The notes under the pieces were generated by a model, which had not been told where the DNA came from, made no database searches, and was given only the letters and a program-made list of their open reading frames with translations. This document shows, piece by piece, positions 5,201 to 7,527 of a DNA stretch of 7,527 bases. Source of the stretch: an uncultured Roseburia sp. GTDB lineage: Bacteria; Bacillota; Clostridia; Lachnospirales; Lachnospiraceae. Made by a program: the position numbers and the translations under genes. Position 1 is the stretch's first letter, and each line of letters opens with the position of its first letter. Location: positions 1 to 7,527 of the forward strand of contig CAMSEJ010000121.1 in assembly GCA_947057405.1 (NCBI GenBank), given 5' to 3'.

Positions 5201-7527
5201 GTTAATTGATGGCGTCCTGAATTCAATGGGAACAGCATTAAGCTATACGCATGCCGATCTTGCATTTGCATCTTCCCATACTTACCGGGTGCGCGCAAGG
5301 AATGAAAAAGGGTATTCCGCATGGAGTGACGAGCAGATTTTCACTTCAGACGCTGATCCATGGAAAGACACGCCGGAGCCAGTAAGTATTACATGGCCGG
5401 GCACAATCTATTCAGACCGTACTGCAGATAAAGCGTTTGACAGGATATTCCAGCCAGGAGACGGCGGGTTCCACTCGGGTGGAAATGATATAGGAGTGCC
5501 TTTGACAGTAGAATATGATAAGGCGTACAAGCTTGATAAGGTTGAATACTATCCAAGGGATGATGGCGGAAATGGAACAGTAAAAAAGATGAAGCTGGAA
5601 ACAAGCCTGGACGGCGTACATTGGAAAGAGGAAGGCACGTATGAATGGCAGGCTTCGGGAGCGACAAAAACCATGGATTTGGATACGGCGGCACGCTTTA
5701 TCCGGTTTACAGCGCTTGCGTCGGTAGGGAATTTCTTCTCTGCAAGTGAAATAAAAGTATATGCAGAAGCAAACTCCAAGGGCTTTGTTGTGGGAAGCAC
5801 GCTCTTTAATGAAGAAATGAAAGATGCTGATTATGTCAACCTGAAAAATTACCTTGGCACATCTCCAAAGGATGGCAGCAACTTTGTGGATCAGGTGCAG
5901 AAATGCTATGGCGATATCAATGTAAATAATTATTACGATGTATATGATTATGCATATACGACGTTCCAGTTAGACGGCGGAACCACGAAAACAGGAAGTG
6001 TAGCGGGTACGTCAGCAGTAGATGTAAGTGCACAGCAGGTAGCAGAAGGGGAAGAATTTACAGTTACGTTCCGGGTTTCCAACGCCGCAAATGTAAACGC
6101 CCTGGGGCAGATTATCACGTATGACTCCACGAAAGCAGAGTATGTATCATTGGAATCTGCATCTGCCATTTCACAGATGGAAAATCTGTGTGTGAATAAA
6201 ACTTATGATGATGGTTCGGCATATGTGAATATTGCATTTGCAAACCGCGGGGACAAAGATTTATACAACGGAAGCGATACGCTGGTAACACTGACCATGA
6301 AAGCCAAAGAAGCAATTTCTACCAGCGATAAAGAAGTAATCGATTTACATGCCCTGATCCTGATTGGGCCGGATTACAGCACAAACGGCGAAATCGGGGA
6401 AGATCCGGAAGATACTCCGTCAATTCCAGAAAAGCCTGAGAAATACGTACAGGATGATTTTACGATTACAATTACCAATGAAAAGCTGCCGGAAGACGAC
6501 GGCACAAACGTAGAAAGACTGATTAACCAGAAGAACTTTAACGGTTTGTTTGACGGAAATATCGAGCGTGACTTTGAATTCCTTTACAACATTGAAACGA
6601 ACTGGGATGAGACCGGCAAACTGCCGGAATACGTCACATTGCCGGTAACCATGAACTTTGCATTTAAAACCCCGTCTACTATGAGCAAGCTTGTGCTCCA
6701 CAATGCAAACAAAGCAAACGGGTTTGTAACTTCCGTAAAAGCAAAAGCTAATTACGAAGACGGAACCTCGTCAGAAGAAAAAACGATTGCACTGACTGAA
6801 GAACAGTCCGTAGACAATGCGGCATTTACCTTTGAAGAGATCTTTACCGCAGGCAAGAATGTGGCAAGCGTCGATGTAACGGTTCTGAGCGCGATTTCAT
6901 CAAAAGGGGAAGAAACCGCCATCATGATGACACTTGCGGAAATTGAGTTCTTCAAGGGCAGCGAACTGGTAGAACCAGACCCCCCGGCTGCAACACCTTA
7001 TACACAGGAAGAGCTGGACATTACCATTACAAACGATACCTTCCCGACAGACGACGGCACAAACGTAGAAAAGCTGATCCAAGGCAACAGCTTTGACAGC
7101 CTGTTTGACGGCAACATCGGACGTGACTTTGAATTGAAATGGGAAGTTACGGAAGGCGTACACATCCCGTTAACCCTGCATTTTGCACCGAAGAAAAGGG
7201 AGACGATGAGCAAGCTTGTCGTACACAATGCAAACAAGTACAACGGATATGTAACCTCCCTCAAAGCAACCGTCAACTACACGGACGGCACCTCCAATGA
7301 ACAGGCGAAGGACCTGGAGGGGGACGCACAGGCAGACAACGCGGCCTTTACGTTTGATGACCTGTTCAACCCGAACAAAGCAGTCCGAAGTCTGGATGTA
7401 ACCATACTCAAGGCGCTCGACGGCGATAACGCTTTCGCTGAGACGGACGAGATGATGACCCTGGCAGAGGTTGAGCTGTTCAAGGGCGGCGAACCGGAGG
7501 AGGATGCGGAACAGCCAATTGGCCCGA
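2241..7527 (+). CDS. Giant secreted multidomain GH31 glycosidase (3' end outside window)
   Basis: The frame is open for 1762 codons from the ATG at 2241 to the window edge. Residues 1-37 form a signal peptide (cleavage near AKA|AD). Next come a GH31 N-terminal beta-sandwich (about 40-280, with FYGGGTQNGRF), the catalytic barrel (about 285-690) and the GH31 C-terminal beta domains (about 690-950, with PLFVKNGAIIPQY). Probable catalytic nucleophile is D487 (LKTDVAW) and acid/base D538 (VWTGDQSGGNW). Further on are fibronectin type III (956-1038), CBM32-like (1046-1178), dockerin-like (1181-1246, calcium-loop motif GDINVNNYYDVYDY), cohesin-like (1251-1380) and two tandem modules (1407-1573, 1592-1749). 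GH31 enzymes retain configuration at alpha-linkages. The KTDVAW nucleophile context and the FN3/CBM32 tail recall bacterial GH31 alpha-N-acetylgalactosaminidases acting on mucin-type glycans, but alpha-galactosidase or alpha-glucosidase activity remains possible. It should act outside the cell. The surface anchor, if any, lies beyond the window. Confidence 0.92.
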   Translation, partial: MSRLKRARTFAKKATALVTAFGMAASLIPAVPMQAKAADFTGQLTEVKSVEVDKDKNNIVWVTFNDNIKGKLTFLEDGIFRYNVDPSGEFSKYAAPNSSSHKGIIQQYPDESEKYSHPEAAVTSDNSSYTVKSGDVSIIFDKNTAKMTVKEKNKTVMEEEAALSISTGNTVQTIKKQNGENFYGGGTQNGRFVHTGEAISIANGGWTDGGVASPSPFYYTTSGYGVLRNTFKPGRYDFGRSNTEAITTLHNEEEYDAYYFVTEPGNGRNLTQEILQDYYKVTGNPILLPEYGFYAGHLNAYNRDAWSDTQTAGSKAWSFKGTDPAGGAGGWTRYESGMSAEFILRDGMEAESLNGEVPTVLTDNFPDATCPYKWSARALIDEYRDYDMPLGYFLPNDGYGTGYGKNGYRMTGGVNADGSSSKERIDAIDANIENLRLFAEYAASKGVAAGLWTQSYLVPDSNPNTYWHILRDFEKEVGAGVTTLKTDVAWVGAGYSMQLDGVKSSYDIASRVSGVRPNLISVCGWAGSHRYNGVWTGDQSGGNWEYIRFHIPTYIGTSLSGNPNIGSDIDGIHGGGSPIILSRDYQWKTFSSIMMIMDGWGSTAKMPYTFGDPYTGINRMYLKLKSKLMPYLYTSAFSASNMDTGNNDTGLPMIRAMFLEYPDEAYAYSKNMQYQYMFGKNMLVAPVYQDTDADDEGNDVRDNIFLPDENEIWIDFFTGQQYRGGQNLNRYDAPIWKLPLFVKNGAIIPQYEANNTPDEINKANRIVEFWPAGNTDYTAVEDDGKFIEYSEETDSEYGVLEDISYGTHVTTKYTSKVNGTTATLTAEKSSGSYDGYKKNKNTTFVVHVSKKPAGITASNGGQALQATEVTSKDAFDKAAAAAGTAVWFYDAAPEIETYASDKETAFKAMVADVKVAPKLYVKFAAADAQTADQTLVIDGFENKGEFPADVENKELEVPVLTEDEGAKTATSISVNWTEVEGADSYELLIDGVLNSMGTALSYTHADLAFASSHTYRVRARNEKGYSAWSDEQIFTSDADPWKDTPEPVSITWPGTIYSDRTADKAFDRIFQPGDGGFHSGGNDIGVPLTVEYDKAYKLDKVEYYPRDDGGNGTVKKMKLETSLDGVHWKEEGTYEWQASGATKTMDLDTAARFIRFTALASVGNFFSASEIKVYAEANSKGFVVGSTLFNEEMKDADYVNLKNYLGTSPKDGSNFVDQVQKCYGDINVNNYYDVYDYAYTTFQLDGGTTKTGSVAGTSAVDVSAQQVAEGEEFTVTFRVSNAANVNALGQIITYDSTKAEYVSLESASAISQMENLCVNKTYDDGSAYVNIAFANRGDKDLYNGSDTLVTLTMKAKEAISTSDKEVIDLHALILIGPDYSTNGEIGEDPEDTPSIPEKPEKYVQDDFTITITNEKLPEDDGTNVERLINQKNFNGLFDGNIERDFEFLYNIETNWDETGKLPEYVTLPVTMNFAFKTPSTMSKLVLHNANKANGFVTSVKAKANYEDGTSSEEKTIALTEEQSVDNAAFTFEEIFTAGKNVASVDVTVLSAISSKGEETAIMMTLAEIEFFKGSELVEPDPPAATPYTQEELDITITNDTFPTDDGTNVEKLIQGNSFDSLFDGNIGRDFELKWEVTEGVHIPLTLHFAPKKRETMSKLVVHNANKYNGYVTSLKATVNYTDGTSNEQAKDLEGDAQADNAAFTFDDLFNPNKAVRSLDVTILKALDGDNAFAETDEMMTLAEVELFKGGEPEEDAEQPIGP
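6459..6959 (+). repeat. C-terminal module, repeat 1 (within GH31 protein)
   Basis: Residues 1407-1573 contain ITITNEKLPEDDGTNVERLI, LFDGNI, TMSKLVLHNANK, DNAAFTFEEIF and end in LAEIEFFKG. The same landmarks recur in order in the next module. The DGTNVE...LFDGNI opening and the closing LAEIE resemble discoidin/CBM32-like beta-sandwich domains, so sugar binding is possible. The family is not firmly identified. Confidence 0.75.
7014..7487 (+). repeat. C-terminal module, repeat 2 (within GH31 protein)
   Basis: Residues 1592-1749 match repeat 1 (ITITN, DDGTNVEKLI, LFDGNI, TMSKLVVHNANK, DNAAFTFDDLF, LAEVELFKG), with a starting offset of 555 bases. Repeat 1 has about ten extra residues before its central strand. 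A 23-bp stretch at 7049-7071 is identical to 6494-6516, which suggests recent duplication or gene conversion. An acidic proline-containing linker follows, and more copies may lie beyond the window. Confidence 0.75.

Noticed and set aside
4957..5800. Several minus-strand frames of 70-120 codons opposite the GH31 gene
   Set aside because: They are shadows of a long continuous plus-strand coding frame with clear domains, and have no ribosome binding sites or motifs of their own.

Overview
The window looks like one end of an assembled contig from a Gram-positive, probably gut-associated Clostridia/Lachnospiraceae-type bacterium. The pointers are strong AAGGAGG ribosome binding sites, AT-rich leaders, Gram-positive signal peptides and a very large secreted multidomain glycosidase. 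No taxonomic marker is present, so this is inference. The first 46 bases are not biological: they match the Illumina P7-side (index/Read 2) adapter, and real sequence starts at 47, inside a gene.

Layout. From 47 to 580 on the minus strand lies the first 178 codons of a secreted glycosidase-like protein, cut off by the contig end. An AT-rich intergenic stretch of about 400 bases (581-977) holds a candidate recombinase core site, a tandem pair of arm-type repeats and a perfect TATAAT. At 978-2114 on the plus strand is an intact tyrosine recombinase/integrase with the full catalytic set. A second arm-type repeat pair follows directly (2124-2142). From 2241 to the window end, on the plus strand, runs one uninterrupted reading frame of at least 1762 codons. 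It has a signal peptide, a glycoside hydrolase family 31 (GH31) catalytic module, a fibronectin type III domain, a CBM32-like domain, a dockerin-like plus cohesin-like pair, and two tandem C-terminal modules; it is still open at the edge.

How the parts relate. The two glycosidase genes are divergent paralogs: their first 178 residues align without gaps at about 75% identity. Leader, ribosome binding site and signal-peptide start form a 90-bp inverted repeat at about 92% identity (528-617 and 2204-2293) that brackets the integrase. This arrangement suggests either a recombinase-driven inversion that switches or exchanges 5' ends between two glycosidases, or a solo integrase or very small integrative element that landed between divergent paralogs. 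The sequence alone does not decide between them. The GH31 enzyme probably acts outside the cell on host or dietary glycans; an alpha-N-acetylgalactosaminidase-type (mucin O-glycan) activity is my best guess but is not proven here.
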